From Rhizobium album (GTDB taxonomy: Bacteria > Pseudomonadota > Alphaproteobacteria > Rhizobiales > Rhizobiaceae): a DNA stretch of 64,000 nucleotides. Positions 9,055 to 18,682 of the stretch are shown here, one piece after another (within the stretch, counting starts at the first letter, position 1; every line of letters begins with the position of its first letter). Position numbers and translations under genes: made by a program. The DNA is taken from positions 1 through 64,000 of the forward strand of contig NZ_QFBC01000014.1 in assembly GCF_003122325.1 (NCBI RefSeq), in the 5' to 3' direction. Below the pieces are notes generated by a model. That model had not been told where the DNA came from and did not search any database. It saw only the letters and a program-made list of their open reading frames with translations.

Positions 9055-10486
9055 ACAGGCGATCGCCGTGATTGCCAAAAGCGGCTCGAAGCGCTGGGTG
9101 TCCGCGGCCGATGCAGCTGCAAAGAAGGCCGGCGTGCATGTCGGCATGCCGGCGGCCAAGGCGCAGGCGCTGTTTCGTGGCTTGATGCTGGTCGATGCCG
9201 ACCCGGTCGCGGATGCCGCAGCGCTGGAGCGGATCACGCTCTGGGCTCTGACCATCTATTCCCCGATCGTTGCGGTGGATGGGATCGATGGCATCGTCAT
9301 GGACACGGAAGGCGCCGACCATCTGCAGGGCGGCGAGCTGCCGATGGTGACGATGATCGCCAATCGCTTCCTGTCCAGGAAGCTGACGGCACGGGTCGCG
9401 ATTGCCGATACCTGGGGTGCGGCCCATGCCTGCGCCCGCGCCATCAGCCGCGAGGCCGTCATCGTGCCATCCGGCCAGACCGTGAAGGCGGTCGAAAAAC
9501 TGCCGATCTCGCTATTACGTCTCCCACCCAAGATCGTGGGCGATCTACGGAGCCTCGGCTTCCAAACCATTGGCGAGCTGGCCAACACGGCACGCGCGCC
9601 CCTGAATCTTCGCTTCGGTCCGGAAATCGGCCGCCGCCTCGATCAGATGTTCGGACGGGTGGCTGAGCCGATCGAGCCGATCCGCACAGCCGAGTTGATC
9701 GAGGTCGCTCGATCCTTTGTCGAGCCGATCGGGGCGGCCGAGACCATCAACAAATATGTCGGCCGGCTGATCGTCCAACTGATCGACGAACTCCAGAAGC
9801 GCGGGCTCGGCGTACGCCGTGCCGATCTGATTGTCGAAAAGGTCGATGGCACGAGGCAGGCGATCCGCGCGGGCACGGTCAAGCCTGCTCGCGATATCGC
9901 CTGGCTGACAAAACTGTTTCGCGATCGCACGGAGAAGATCGAGCCGGGTTTTGGGATCGAAAAGCTGACCCTGGTCGCCGTCATCGCCGAGCCGCTGGAA
10001 GAGGTGCAACGCTCGTCCTCGCTGGTGGAAGAAGAGGTCACCGACGTTTCGCCGCTGATCGACATCTATGGAAACCGTGGTCACAAGGTTTACCGCCTTG
10101 CACCTCTGGCCTCTGACGTCCCCGAGCGTTCCGTCCAACGCATCAGCGCTGCCGCCGATCCGGTCGAGATCGCATGGGTCGGTCACTGGCGCCGGCCTGT
10201 GCGGTTGTTGCCGCGGCCGGAACTGATCACCGCCATTGCGCTGATGCCCGACTATCCACCCGCCTCGATCACCTGGCGCGGCAAGCGCCGCAAGGTCAAA
10301 CGCGCCGACGGCCCCGAGCGGATCTTTGGTGAGTGGTGGCAGCGTGACAGCGAAATGGAAGCGGTGCGCGACTATTTCGTCATCGAGGATGAGAGCGGCG
10401 AGCGTCTCTGGGTGTTCCGATCGGGCGATGGCGTCGATCCGGAGACCGGCAGCCACCGGTGGTTCTGTCACGGGATCTTTGCATGA
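8975..10486 (+). CDS. imuB: ImuB, Y-family polymerase-like mutagenesis protein
   Basis: The 503-aa protein starts at ATG 8975, inside the imuA 3' end. It begins [18 protein letters not shown] as ImuB proteins do, continues through a palm/fingers-like region ([21 protein letters not shown]), a helix-hairpin-helix part ([17 protein letters not shown]) and a little finger, and ends with the ImuB-type C-terminal segment [20 protein letters not shown] and WFCHGIFA. ImuB lacks polymerase activity in studied species and serves as adaptor to the sliding clamp and DnaE2. Its stop overlaps the dnaE2 start by ATGA. Confidence 0.92.
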   Translation: MTRVVSIYLPDLPTDRIRRDDPSIPPEQAIAVIAKSGSKRWVSAADAAAKKAGVHVGMPAAKAQALFRGLMLVDADPVADAAALERITLWALTIYSPIVAVDGIDGIVMDTEGADHLQGGELPMVTMIANRFLSRKLTARVAIADTWGAAHACARAISREAVIVPSGQTVKAVEKLPISLLRLPPKIVGDLRSLGFQTIGELANTARAPLNLRFGPEIGRRLDQMFGRVAEPIEPIRTAELIEVARSFVEPIGAAETINKYVGRLIVQLIDELQKRGLGVRRADLIVEKVDGTRQAIRAGTVKPARDIAWLTKLFRDRTEKIEPGFGIEKLTLVAVIAEPLEEVQRSSSLVEEEVTDVSPLIDIYGNRGHKVYRLAPLASDVPERSVQRISAAADPVEIAWVGHWRRPVRLLPRPELITAIALMPDYPPASITWRGKRRKVKRADGPERIFGEWWQRDSEMEAVRDYFVIEDESGERLWVFRSGDGVDPETGSHRWFCHGIFA

Positions 10487-13400
10487 GATATGCCGAGCTG
10501 CAGGTGACAACGCATTTCTCCTTTCTGCGCGGGGCGTCCTCGGCACAGGAGCTGTTCGAAACCGCCGCAGCGCTTGGCATCGATGCGATCGGTGTCGTTG
10601 ATCGAAACAGTCTTGCCGGCATTGTGCGGGCGCTGGAAGCGTCGCGCGGCACAGGGTTGCGGCTGGTCGTCGGCTGTCGTCTCGATCTTGCCGACGGCAT
10701 GTCCATCCTCGTCTATCCCACCGACCGGGCTGCCTATTCGCGGCTGACCCGGCTGATCACGCTCGGCAAGTCGCGGGGCGGTAAGAACAACTGCATCCTG
10801 CATTGGGATGACGTCGTCGCCTATTCGGAAGGGATGATCGGTATCCTCGTGCCCGATCTTGGCGACGAAGTCTGCGCCGTGCGCTTGAGAAAGATAGCCG
10901 AGGTCTTTGCCGACCGGGCCTATGTGTCGCTCTGTCTGCGCCGGCGGCCGAACGACCAGATGCGGCTTTATGAGATTTCCAATCTGGCGGCTCGGTTCAA
11001 GGTGAAGACGGTCGTCACCAACGACGTGCTGTTTCATGAGCCAGGCCGGCGGCAGCTGCAGGACATTGTTACCTGCATCCGGACCGGCAAGACCATCGAC
11101 GATGTCGGCTTCGAGCGCGAGCGCCATGCCGACCGCTACCTGAAGCCGCCGGAGGAGATGGAACGGCTCTTCCCGCGCTATCCGGAAGCGCTCGCCCGGA
11201 CGATGGAGATCGTCACGCGTGCCAAGTTCTCGCTTGAGGAGCTGACCTATCAGTACCCTGAGGAGGCGATCGTGCCGGGCAAGGATGCCCAGGCGTCTCT
11301 GGAGCATTACGTCTGGGAATGCATCCCCAATCGCTATCCCGAAGGCCTGCCGCCGGATGTGCTGAAAACCGTGCGCCACGAGCTCGATCTGATCCGCACG
11401 ATGAAGTATGCGCCATATTTTCTGACGGTCTTTTCGATCGTGCGCTACGCCCGATCACAAGGGATCCTGTGCCAGGGCCGCGGTTCGGCCGCCAACAGCG
11501 CCGTCTGCTATATTCTCGGCGTCACCTCGATCGATCCATCAACCAACGACCTTCTGTTCGAGCGCTTTGTCAGTCAGGAGCGCGATGAGCCGCCGGATAT
11601 CGATGTCGACTTCGAGCACGAGCGGCGCGAAGAGGTGATCCAGTGGATCTACAAGACCTACGGCCGCGAGAAGGCGGCGCTTTGCGCCACCGTCACCCGC
11701 TACCGCGCCAAGGGCGCCATCCGCGACGTAGGCAAGGCGCTCGGCCTGCCGGAGGATGTCATCAAGGCTTTGTCGTCGGGCATGTGGTCATGGTCGGAGG
11801 AAGTGCCGGACAGGAATATCCGCGAGCTCAACCTCAATCCGGATGACCGCCGCCTGGTCCTCACCCTGAAACTGGCCCAGCAGTTGATGGGCGCCCCGCG
11901 CCATCTCGGCCAGCATCCGGGCGGCTTCGTTCTGACCCATGACCGGCTTGACGACCTTGTGCCGATCGAGCCGGCGGCGATGAAGGACCGGCAAATCATC
12001 GAGTGGGACAAGGATGATGTGGAAGCCCTGAAGTTTATGAAGGTCGACATCTTGGCCTTGGGCATGCTGACCTGCATGGCCAAGGCATTCGATCTGATCC
12101 GCGAGCATAAGGATCGCGATCTCGACCTGTCGAAGATCGAGCAGGAGGATCAGGCGACCTATGCCATGATCCGCAAGGCCGATACGCTCGGCACCTTCCA
12201 GATCGAAAGCCGCGCCCAGATGGCGATGCTGCCGCGCCTCAAACCCCGGACGTTTTACGATCTCGTGGTCCAGGTGGCGATTGTTCGGCCCGGACCGATC
12301 CAGGGCGATATGGTCCATCCCTATCTGCGGCGGCGCGAAGGCAAGGAGGATGTCGTCTATCCGACGCCAGAACTGGAGGAAGTGCTCGGCAAGACCCTCG
12401 GCGTGCCGCTGTTTCAGGAGAGCGCGATGCGGGTGGCCATGGTGTGTGCCGGCTTTACCGGCGGCGAGGCCGATCAGCTGCGAAAATCCATGGCGACGTT
12501 CAAGTTCACCGGTGGCGTCAGCAAGTTCAAGGACAAGCTGGTATCCGGCATGGTGAAGAACGGCTACACGGCGGAATTCGCCGAGAAGACGTTTTCGCAG
12601 CTCGAAGGCTTTGGGTCCTATGGCTTTCCAGAAAGCCATGCGGCTTCCTTTGCGCTGATCGCCTACGCCTCGAACTTTATCAAATGCCACTATCCAGAGG
12701 CGTTTTGTGCGGCGCTGATCAACTCGCAGCCTATGGGCTTTTATGCTCCCGCCCAGATCGTCGGTGACGCCCGCGCCCATGGCGTCGAGGTCCGGCCCGT
12801 CTGCATCAATCGATCTCGCTGGGACTGTACGCTGGAGCGGATCGGCAACACCGATCAGCATGCAGTTCGGCTCGGATTCCGCCGAGTGAAGGGGTTGGCG
12901 ATCGCCGACGCGGCGCGGATCGTTGCAGCACGAATGAACAGCGACTTTGTTTCCGTCGATGATATGTGGCGACGCTCCGGTGTGCCGACTGAAGCGCTCG
13001 TGCAACTCGCAAAAGCGGACGCATACCGGCCGTCCCTAAGGCTGGAGCGCCGTGATGTGCTCTGGGCCATCAAGGCACTGCGGGATGAACCGCTACCGCT
13101 GTTCGCCGCGGCGGGTGAGCGCGAGATGGCAACGATCGCCGAGCAGAACGAGCCCGAGGTTGCGCTCCGGCAAATGACAGAGGGGCACAACGTCATTGAG
13201 GATTATGGCCATACAGGCCTGACATTGCGACAGCATCCGATCGCGTTTCTCCGCAAGGATCTCGCGGCCCGCAACATCATCACCTGCGCCGCAGCAATGA
13301 ATGCACGCGATGGTCAATGGGTTTATACCGCGGGCCTCGTGCTTGTTCGACAAAAGCCGGGATCCGCGAAAGGTGTGATGTTCATCACCATCGAGGACGA

Positions 13401-13776
13401 GACCGGTCCGGCCAACCTCGTTGTCTGGCCAAAACTGTTCGAGAAAAGCCGACGGATCGTTCTGGGATCATCCATGATGGCAATCCAAGGGAAGATACAG
13501 CGGGAAGGCGAAGTCGTGCATCTCATCGCGCGCCAGCTATTTGACCTGACCGCTGATCTATCGGGCTTGGCCGACCGGGATGCCGAGTTCAAAATGCCGG
13601 CCGGCAGGGGAGACGAGCTCGCTCATGGCGGCGGCCCTGATCCACGTGACACGCCAAAGCAGGTTGCCAACCCGCGCGACATGTTCATTCCCTTATGCCG
13701 AACTCGGCATAAAGGCACTTATCCCGAGCCGGATACTATGCCGAGCCCGTTCCCTAAGGCTCGAGATTTCAAGTAA
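10483..13776 (+). CDS. dnaE2: DnaE2, error-prone DNA polymerase III alpha subunit
   Basis: The start is the ATG at 10483, which overlaps the imuB stop (ATGA). The 1097-aa protein has an N-terminal PHP domain ([18 protein letters not shown]), the polymerase catalytic acids in [15 protein letters not shown] (about residue 370) and [12 protein letters not shown] (about 520), a helix-hairpin-helix region, and an OB fold ([20 protein letters not shown], about 970). It is the translesion polymerase of the SOS-induced imu system. The last 25-30 residues, after RDMFIP, do not look like the usual DnaE2 ending and are encoded by a palindromic repeat array (13693-13800), suggesting that the original 3' end was replaced. 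Confidence 0.92.
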   Translation: MRYAELQVTTHFSFLRGASSAQELFETAAALGIDAIGVVDRNSLAGIVRALEASRGTGLRLVVGCRLDLADGMSILVYPTDRAAYSRLTRLITLGKSRGGKNNCILHWDDVVAYSEGMIGILVPDLGDEVCAVRLRKIAEVFADRAYVSLCLRRRPNDQMRLYEISNLAARFKVKTVVTNDVLFHEPGRRQLQDIVTCIRTGKTIDDVGFERERHADRYLKPPEEMERLFPRYPEALARTMEIVTRAKFSLEELTYQYPEEAIVPGKDAQASLEHYVWECIPNRYPEGLPPDVLKTVRHELDLIRTMKYAPYFLTVFSIVRYARSQGILCQGRGSAANSAVCYILGVTSIDPSTNDLLFERFVSQERDEPPDIDVDFEHERREEVIQWIYKTYGREKAALCATVTRYRAKGAIRDVGKALGLPEDVIKALSSGMWSWSEEVPDRNIRELNLNPDDRRLVLTLKLAQQLMGAPRHLGQHPGGFVLTHDRLDDLVPIEPAAMKDRQIIEWDKDDVEALKFMKVDILALGMLTCMAKAFDLIREHKDRDLDLSKIEQEDQATYAMIRKADTLGTFQIESRAQMAMLPRLKPRTFYDLVVQVAIVRPGPIQGDMVHPYLRRREGKEDVVYPTPELEEVLGKTLGVPLFQESAMRVAMVCAGFTGGEADQLRKSMATFKFTGGVSKFKDKLVSGMVKNGYTAEFAEKTFSQLEGFGSYGFPESHAASFALIAYASNFIKCHYPEAFCAALINSQPMGFYAPAQIVGDARAHGVEVRPVCINRSRWDCTLERIGNTDQHAVRLGFRRVKGLAIADAARIVAARMNSDFVSVDDMWRRSGVPTEALVQLAKADAYRPSLRLERRDVLWAIKALRDEPLPLFAAAGEREMATIAEQNEPEVALRQMTEGHNVIEDYGHTGLTLRQHPIAFLRKDLAARNIITCAAAMNARDGQWVYTAGLVLVRQKPGSAKGVMFITIEDETGPANLVVWPKLFEKSRRIVLGSSMMAIQGKIQREGEVVHLIARQLFDLTADLSGLADRDAEFKMPAGRGDELAHGGGPDPRDTPKQVANPRDMFIPLCRTRHKGTYPEPDTMPSPFPKARDFK

Positions 13777-13800
13777 AATCGCCCAGCAAGTTCGGCATAA
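13693..13800. repeat. Array of TTATGCCGA-like 9-mers at the dnaE2 3' end
   Basis: Five copies of a 9-mer lie in 108 bases: TTATGCCGA at 13693, its inverse TCGGCATAA at 13704, TTATCCCGA at 13719, CTATGCCGA at 13736, and an inverse copy at 13792. The first two form a 20-base palindrome with an AC centre. The array begins inside the dnaE2 frame and ends 24 bases past its stop. Clustered inverted and direct short sites resemble tyrosine-recombinase arm and core sites, so this may be a mobile-element end or attachment site. That is inference. Confidence 0.6.
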
Positions 13801-13829
13801 TATCGGCGATTAAAAGCTGACGAGTTTGA

Positions 13830-14345
13830 CTATCCGCAACACTTCGACTCATTGGCTGTCGGCCCGCAGCAGGATGATTTGGCCTGTTCCTCCGCCAGCC
13901 ACCGATCTCTCGGCTTGCAGCTCGCCGGCCGAGCGGAAAGGGAAACCTCGAAGGAACCGGCGACGAGCCGCGGCGCGGCCGCGCAGTAGAGGGCCATCGG
14001 CCGTTCTCCGTCGCTGACCTCGAATGTCAGCTTGGCCGTTGGCTCAAGCTGCACGTGGTCTGCTATCTTGCGGATGATCGCCGAGAACTTGCCGGCCGGC
14101 ATGTGTGTCCGACTATCTTCATCGATATCCCACAGTTGGACGAAGATCTCCGACCATGCTTCCGGGTTCGCACCGCAGTCGAGTGCCGAAAACATCCCAG
14201 CCTTGACCTCGGTGACGTGATAGCCAGGCCGGACGGGACTGCCATCATAACTGAACACCAGCGGGGCATCCGGCGCCACCGAAAGCACATCGAGGAGATG
14301 GCCGAGACTGATGTCCGTCGAAACTGACTTGTCGATCGCGTTCAT
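13830..14345 (-). CDS. DUF6428 family protein of the ars locus
   Basis: The ATG at 14343-14345 follows an AGAGGGATAA ribosome binding site; an in-frame extension would run into the divergent arsR gene. The 171-aa protein has the family-like core LGHLLDVLSVAPDAPLVFSYDG, then GYHVTEVKAG, ALDCGANPEAWSEIFVQLWD and a C-terminal cysteine cluster (SSCCGPTANESKCCG) that could bind trivalent arsenic. Genes of this family commonly sit beside ArsR regulators. Here it is divergent from arsR1 and shares its operator region. The function is unknown; an arsenic-binding or buffering role is inferred from context. Confidence 0.7.
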   Translation of the reverse strand: MNAIDKSVSTDISLGHLLDVLSVAPDAPLVFSYDGSPVRPGYHVTEVKAGMFSALDCGANPEAWSEIFVQLWDIDEDSRTHMPAGKFSAIIRKIADHVQLEPTAKLTFEVSDGERPMALYCAAAPRLVAGSFEVSLSARPASCKPRDRWLAEEQAKSSCCGPTANESKCCG

Positions 14346-14360
14346 GTGAGTTATCCCTCT

Positions 14361-14393
14361 ATCCAATAGTTCAAGGATTGTTGAAATATGGAT
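14361..14393. promoter_or_regulatory. Candidate ArsR operator between DUF6428 gene and arsR1
   Basis: An interrupted palindrome ATCCA-N4-TTCAA-N6-TTGAA-N3-TGGAT is centred at 14377 and overlaps the arsR1 start codon. The outer ATCCA/TGGAT half-sites recur in the operator-like palindrome in front of arsR2 (19474-19493), supporting a shared ArsR recognition sequence. Confidence 0.6.
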
Positions 14394-14744
14394 GAGCGTC
14401 AAGCCCTTTCGTCATTCGCAGCGCTGTCCCAGGAGACGCGCCTTGCCATCGTCCGGGCGCTGGTCGTCGCTGGGCCTGAAGGATTGGCCGCAGGGGTGAT
14501 CGCCGAGCGCATGGGCGTTTCCGCAACGAATGTCTCATTCCATCTCAAAGAGCTTGAGCGGTCGGGATTGATCTCTCAGCGAAGGGAATCCCGCTCGATC
14601 ATCTACAGCGCCAGTTACGAGAGCCTGGCCGATCTCGTGAAGTTCCTGATGGAGGATTGCTGTGCCGGGCACCCTGCAATCCGGGAGAATGTCGAGAAGA
14701 GCGAAGGATGCTGCAGTCCGGCTGGTGAGGTAGCAGGTGCATAG
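14388..14744 (+). CDS. arsR: ArsR-family arsenic-responsive repressor (copy 1)
   Basis: This 118-aa winged-helix protein has DERQALSSFAALSQETRLAIVRALV at its start, a recognition helix in ERMGVSATNVSFHLKELERSGLI, and a wing SQRRESRSIIYSA. The cysteines lie C-terminally (MEDCCAGHP at about residue 85 and EGCCSP at about 108), as in ACR3-associated ArsR proteins of alphaproteobacteria, not in the E. coli CVC position. Its end overlaps the start of the MFS gene, so it heads a two-gene operon and should repress itself through the palindrome at its start codon. Confidence 0.88.
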   Translation: MDERQALSSFAALSQETRLAIVRALVVAGPEGLAAGVIAERMGVSATNVSFHLKELERSGLISQRRESRSIIYSASYESLADLVKFLMEDCCAGHPAIRENVEKSEGCCSPAGEVAGA

Positions 14745-15945
14745 TCGACAGGTTCTCGCGGGAATCGTCTCCGCGCTCGGCATCACGCAGATCATCGGCT
14801 ACGGCACTCTCTATTACAGCTTTAGCATCCTCGCTCCCGGCATGGCGGCCGACCTCGGCCTTTCGCTTTCCCAGGTGTTCGGGGTCTTCTCCGTTTCGCT
14901 GTTCATAGGCGGCCTGTCTGCCACCTATCTCGGCAAGCAGATGGATCGGATCGGCGCGGCCACCATCATGACGATCGGCTCGGTTCTCGCCGCCCTGACG
15001 CTCGCATTATGCGCCTGGTCTCCCTCGGTCGCAGTGTTCGCCATCGCCATCATCCTGCTCGAGGTCTCATCGGGCATGGTGCAGTATCAGGCGGCATTCG
15101 CGGCATTGGTCGAGAGCAATCCCCGCACCGCATCCCGGAGCATCACCTACCTCACGCTGATCGGCGGGTTCGCATCGACGATCTTCTGGCCGATCTCGGC
15201 CGCGCTTTCTGGATGGATGTCGTGGCGTGAGATCTATCTGGTCTTCGCAGCGCTGAATCTTTTCCTCTGCATGCCTCTTCACTTCTGGATCATGCGTGCC
15301 GGCAAAACCGGATCGAGTGCGGATGCGGCCGCCCGGCCTCGCGAAGCTGTCATCGGGGCAGTCCCCCACGATGCACGCAGTCGAAGCATGATCATGGTGT
15401 CGTTTGCCTTCGCGCTTCTGGGGTTCACGCTTGCCGCGATCCTTGCCCATATGGTGCCGATGCTGGGATCGATCGGACTGGGTGCCGCAGCCGTGGTGAT
15501 CGGATCCCTATTTGGCCCGGCACAGGTCGCCAGCCGCCTGATCAACATGGTCTTCGGAAAGAACCTTTCGCCGCCGGCACTCGCGGTGGTGTCAGCAGTG
15601 CTGATCGTGTTCGGCATCCTGATCCTGCTGGCAAGTGGAGACTGGCTGCCGGGGGCCGTCGCGTTTGCAATCTGCCTCGGGCTCGGTTCCGGCATCAACA
15701 GCATCGCGCAGGGAAGCCTGCCGCTCTATCTGTTCGGATCGGAAGGATATGGGGCGATCACGGGCAAGATGGCGGCGGCTCGACTGGCGCTCGGAGCCGG
15801 CGCACCCTTCGCGTTCGCGGCGGCGATGGAGAACCTGGGCCTGAGCCTGTCACTCATTGGAAACGCTTGTCTCGGCGCGGTCAGCATCGCGGCATTCGTT
15901 GCGGTGGCTGCATCCTGTAGGCGGCCAGCCACCGCAACGGTCTAG
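14737..15945 (+). CDS. MFS transporter, ArsK-like arsenite efflux candidate
   Basis: The product is 402 aa with about 12 transmembrane segments (for example GIVSALGITQIIGYGTLYYS at the start and IASFVAVAAS-like residues at the end). An MFS loop signature KQMDRIGAATIM follows segment 2. The start is GTG at 14737, overlapping the arsR1 stop, so expression is coupled to ArsR1. In Agrobacterium an MFS protein named ArsK exports arsenite, antimonite and organoarsenicals. The position and family fit ArsK, but other MFS pumps also occur in ars loci, so I leave the symbol blank. Its stop is 4 bases from the convergent arsH stop. Confidence 0.75.
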   Translation: MHSRQVLAGIVSALGITQIIGYGTLYYSFSILAPGMAADLGLSLSQVFGVFSVSLFIGGLSATYLGKQMDRIGAATIMTIGSVLAALTLALCAWSPSVAVFAIAIILLEVSSGMVQYQAAFAALVESNPRTASRSITYLTLIGGFASTIFWPISAALSGWMSWREIYLVFAALNLFLCMPLHFWIMRAGKTGSSADAAARPREAVIGAVPHDARSRSMIMVSFAFALLGFTLAAILAHMVPMLGSIGLGAAAVVIGSLFGPAQVASRLINMVFGKNLSPPALAVVSAVLIVFGILILLASGDWLPGAVAFAICLGLGSGINSIAQGSLPLYLFGSEGYGAITGKMAAARLALGAGAPFAFAAAMENLGLSLSLIGNACLGAVSIAAFVAVAASCRRPATATV

Positions 15946-15949
15946 GCAG

Positions 15950-16675
15950 TCAGATCGACTTCAGTGAGACCCGCTTCTCCAGCTCGGCGGCCTGTTCCTT
16001 CCGCTCGCTGTAGCGATCGGTCAGATAAGACGAGGCGTCGCGGGTCATGATGGTGAACTTCACCAGTTCCTCGCAGACGTCGACGACGCGGTCGTAATAG
16101 GACGACGGCTTCATCCGGCCATCGGTGTCGAATTCCTGAAACGCCTTCGCAACGCTGCTTTGATTGGGGATGGTGATCATCCGCATCCAGCGCCCGAGGA
16201 TGCGCAACTGGTTCACAGCGTTGAAGGACTGGCTGCCGCCGGAAACCTCCATCACCGCCAGCGTCTTGCCCTGTGTGGGGCGGACGGAGCCGAGCGACAG
16301 CGGGATCCAGTCGATCTGCGCCTTCATGATGCCTGTCATCGCGCCGTGGCGCTCCGGGCTGATCCAGACCTGGCCTTCCGACCATTGGGAAAGCTCACGC
16401 AGTTCCTGCACCTTGGGATGGCTGACGGGTGCCTCATCCGGAAGCGGCAGCCCGGCCGGGTCGAATATCCGCACCTCGCATCCGAGGCGTTCGAGCAGCC
16501 GACGGACTTCGAAGGCAAGGAGACGGCTATAAGACACTTCCCGAAGCGATCCATAGAGGACCAGGATTCTGGGCTTGTGCGTCGAGAATGCTGGCCGCAG
16601 GGATTCTGGGGCGATCGGCTGAACATGGTCGTCGTGCAGTGCGGGGAATGTCTCAGACAATGCGCTTTCCTTCAT
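15950..16675 (-). CDS. arsH: ArsH, NADPH-dependent FMN reductase
   Basis: The start is ATG 16673-16675, inside the end of arsC. The 241-aa flavoprotein has the FMN phosphate loop [19 protein letters not shown] (about residue 38), the conserved [21 protein letters not shown] (about 107), and the ArsH-type core [24 protein letters not shown] (about 143). ArsH oxidises trivalent organoarsenicals such as methylarsenite. It is the last gene of the arsR2-arsN2-arsC-acr3-arsC-arsH operon on the minus strand. Confidence 0.92.
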   Translation of the reverse strand: MKESALSETFPALHDDHVQPIAPESLRPAFSTHKPRILVLYGSLREVSYSRLLAFEVRRLLERLGCEVRIFDPAGLPLPDEAPVSHPKVQELRELSQWSEGQVWISPERHGAMTGIMKAQIDWIPLSLGSVRPTQGKTLAVMEVSGGSQSFNAVNQLRILGRWMRMITIPNQSSVAKAFQEFDTDGRMKPSSYYDRVVDVCEELVKFTIMTRDASSYLTDRYSERKEQAAELEKRVSLKSI

Positions 16676-17078
16676 TGTCGAGTACCTGTTCGCCGTCTTC
16701 CTTGGTGAACGGTCCCTTGAAGGCATCGGCCGGCAGGATGTCCAGAACCACCTCAGAGGGACGCGACAACCGCGTGCCCATGGGGGTGATCACGAACGGT
16801 CGGTTGATCAGGATCGGGGTGGCGAGCATCGCATCCAGCAACTGGTCATCGGTCAGATCAGGATTGTCGAGGCCGAGTTCCGCATAGGGCGTGCCCTTCT
16901 CACGGATCGCTTCACGGACCGTCAGGTCGGCATCCGCGATCATTTTTGAAAGCTTCTCGCGCGATGGCGGGTTCTGCAGGTATTCGATGACGGTAGCCTC
17001 TATCCCAGCATGCTGGATGAGCTCGAGCGTGTTCCGCGACGTACCGCAGGCCGGGTTGTGATAGATGGTAACGTCCAT
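16653..17078 (-). CDS. arsC: Glutaredoxin-type arsenate reductase ArsC
   Basis: The start is ATG 17076-17078, giving 141 aa, the usual length of the R773 ArsC class. The catalytic cysteine is in [17 protein letters not shown] (Cys12). The arginine positions and the [16 protein letters not shown] segment (about residue 96) match the family. It reduces arsenate to arsenite with glutathione and glutaredoxin. It lies 2 bases after the acr3 stop and overlaps arsH by 23 bases, so the three are co-translated. The locus also encodes an unrelated LMW-phosphatase-type reductase, giving two electron routes. Confidence 0.93.
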   Translation of the reverse strand: MDVTIYHNPACGTSRNTLELIQHAGIEATVIEYLQNPPSREKLSKMIADADLTVREAIREKGTPYAELGLDNPDLTDDQLLDAMLATPILINRPFVITPMGTRLSRPSEVVLDILPADAFKGPFTKEDGEQVLDNEGKRIV

Positions 17079-17080
17079 AG

Positions 17081-18139
17081 TCAGATCCTCTCGGTGATGG
17101 TGTTGCGGGCGACAGCGGGCGATGCTTCGTACCAGCCCTTCGAGCGGTTCACGATCCAGACGACGGACAGCATCACCGGCACCTCGATCAAAACTCCGAC
17201 GACGGTGGCGAGTGCCGCACCAGACTGAAATCCGAACAGGCTGATGGCGGCGGCGACCGCGAGTTCGAAGAAGTTGCTCGCTCCGATGAGTGCGGAGGGT
17301 CCGGCGACGCAATGGCGCTCTCCCGACATCCGGTTCAAGATGTAGGCGAGACCGGAGTTGAAATAGACCTGGATCAGGATCGGGACCGCGAGCAGAGCGA
17401 TGATGGTCGGCTGCGCGATGATCTGCTCGCCCTGGAATGCAAAGAGAAGCACGAGGGTAGCGAGCAGCGCGACCAGCGACAACGGCTGGAGCTTGGCAAG
17501 GAGGCTATCGAGTGCCAGAGTGGTCCCGTCGGCGGTCAGGCGGCTCCGGAGAACCTGCGCGATGATGACGGGCACGACAATGTAGAGAGCGACCGACAGG
17601 GCAAGCGTCGCCCACGGCACGGTGATGGCCGATAGGCCGAGCAGCAGGCCGACGATCGGCGCGAAGGCGACGATCATGATGGCGTCGTTCAAAGCCACCT
17701 GCGAGAGCGTGAACAGCGGCTCGCCCCGTGTCAGGTTTGACCAGACGAAGACCATGGCCGTGCAGGGTGCCGCAGCAAGAATGATCAGGCCTGCGATATA
17801 GGAGTCGATCTGGTCTGCCGGCAGATAGGGCCGAAACAGCCAGCCGACAAACAGCCAACCCAGCAACGCCATCGAGAACGGCTTGATCGCCCAGTTGATG
17901 ATCAGCGTGACACCGATCCCGCGCCAGTAGGAGCCGACCTGCGCCATCGACCGGAAATCGATCTTCAGCAGCATCGGTATGACCATCAGCCAGATCAGGA
18001 TGGCAACAGGGATGTTCACCTTGGCGACCTCGGCACCGCCGATGATCTGGAAGACGCCAGGCATCAGGTGGCCGAGGGCAACGCCGACGGCGATACAGAG
18101 GAAGACCCAGACGGTCAGGTATCGTTCAAATGTCGACAT
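17081..18139 (-). CDS. arsB: ACR3-family arsenite efflux transporter
   Basis: The start is ATG 18137-18139; upstream in-frame residues belong to the previous gene's region. The 352-aa membrane protein has about ten transmembrane helices and the ACR3 signatures: an N-terminal LTVWVFLCIAVGVALGHLMPG, the conserved cysteine in LAAAPCTAMVFVWSNLTRG (about residue 128), and a late LIGASNFFELAVAAAISLFG (about 305). It exports arsenite using the proton gradient. The ACR3 family is unrelated to E. coli ArsB; the name acr3 is equally used. It sits between two reductase genes, 1 base from the upstream stop. Confidence 0.93.
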   Translation of the reverse strand: MSTFERYLTVWVFLCIAVGVALGHLMPGVFQIIGGAEVAKVNIPVAILIWLMVIPMLLKIDFRSMAQVGSYWRGIGVTLIINWAIKPFSMALLGWLFVGWLFRPYLPADQIDSYIAGLIILAAAPCTAMVFVWSNLTRGEPLFTLSQVALNDAIMIVAFAPIVGLLLGLSAITVPWATLALSVALYIVVPVIIAQVLRSRLTADGTTLALDSLLAKLQPLSLVALLATLVLLFAFQGEQIIAQPTIIALLAVPILIQVYFNSGLAYILNRMSGERHCVAGPSALIGASNFFELAVAAAISLFGFQSGAALATVVGVLIEVPVMLSVVWIVNRSKGWYEASPAVARNTITERI

Positions 18140-18140
18140 C

Positions 18141-18668
18141 TTACTCGGCCTTCGCGGATTTGACCGACGCGCCTTCCAATGAACCGATCTGGCGAACGTG
18201 TTGTTCAAGGGCCAGGCGGTCGATCGAGGCGATGGGCAGGTTGATGAAGGCACTGATCCGGTTCTTCAGAAACCGTGCAGCTTGAGCGAAAGCGCGCTGG
18301 ATCTCGACTTCAGTGCCGACGACGGCCGCCGGATCCTCGACACCCCAGTGGGCAGTCATCGGATGGCCGATCCAGACCGGGCAGGCCTCGCCGGCTGCGC
18401 TGTCGCAAACCGTGAAGATGAAATCCATCTCCGGCGCGCCAGATGCGGCGAACACGTCCCAGCTCTTCGAGGAGAAACCGGTCGATTGATAGCCGAGCGT
18501 CTCAAGTTCCTTCAGGGCATAAGGATTGACCTCACCCTTCGGCTGGCTGCCGGCGGAATACGCCTTGAAGAGACCGCCGCCCTCCTTGTTGAGGATGGAT
18601 TCGGCGAGAATAGAGCGAGCGGAATTGCCCGTGCAGAGGAACAGCACGTTATAGGTCTTGTCAGTCAT
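18141..18668 (-). CDS. arsC2: LMW-phosphatase-type arsenate reductase
   Basis: The start is ATG 18666-18668. The 175-aa protein carries the low-molecular-weight phosphatase P-loop FLCTGNSARSILAE (Cys about 12, C-x5-R-S), the general acid region HWGVEDPAA (about 105) and the thioredoxin-type reductase cysteine in FTVCDSAAGEACPVW (about 82-90). It reduces arsenate by a mechanism independent of the glutaredoxin-type ArsC downstream. It is third in the arsR2-led operon, 14 bases after the arsN2 stop. Confidence 0.9.
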   Translation of the reverse strand: MTDKTYNVLFLCTGNSARSILAESILNKEGGGLFKAYSAGSQPKGEVNPYALKELETLGYQSTGFSSKSWDVFAASGAPEMDFIFTVCDSAAGEACPVWIGHPMTAHWGVEDPAAVVGTEVEIQRAFAQAARFLKNRISAFINLPIASIDRLALEQHVRQIGSLEGASVKSAKAE

Positions 18669-18682
18669 GGTCGTTGTCCGTG

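Noticed and set aside
11788-13005. Minus-strand ORF of 405 codons within dnaE2
   Set aside because: It is antisense to the polymerase catalytic region. The plus-strand product is unmistakable and the antisense one lacks motifs and a ribosome binding site.
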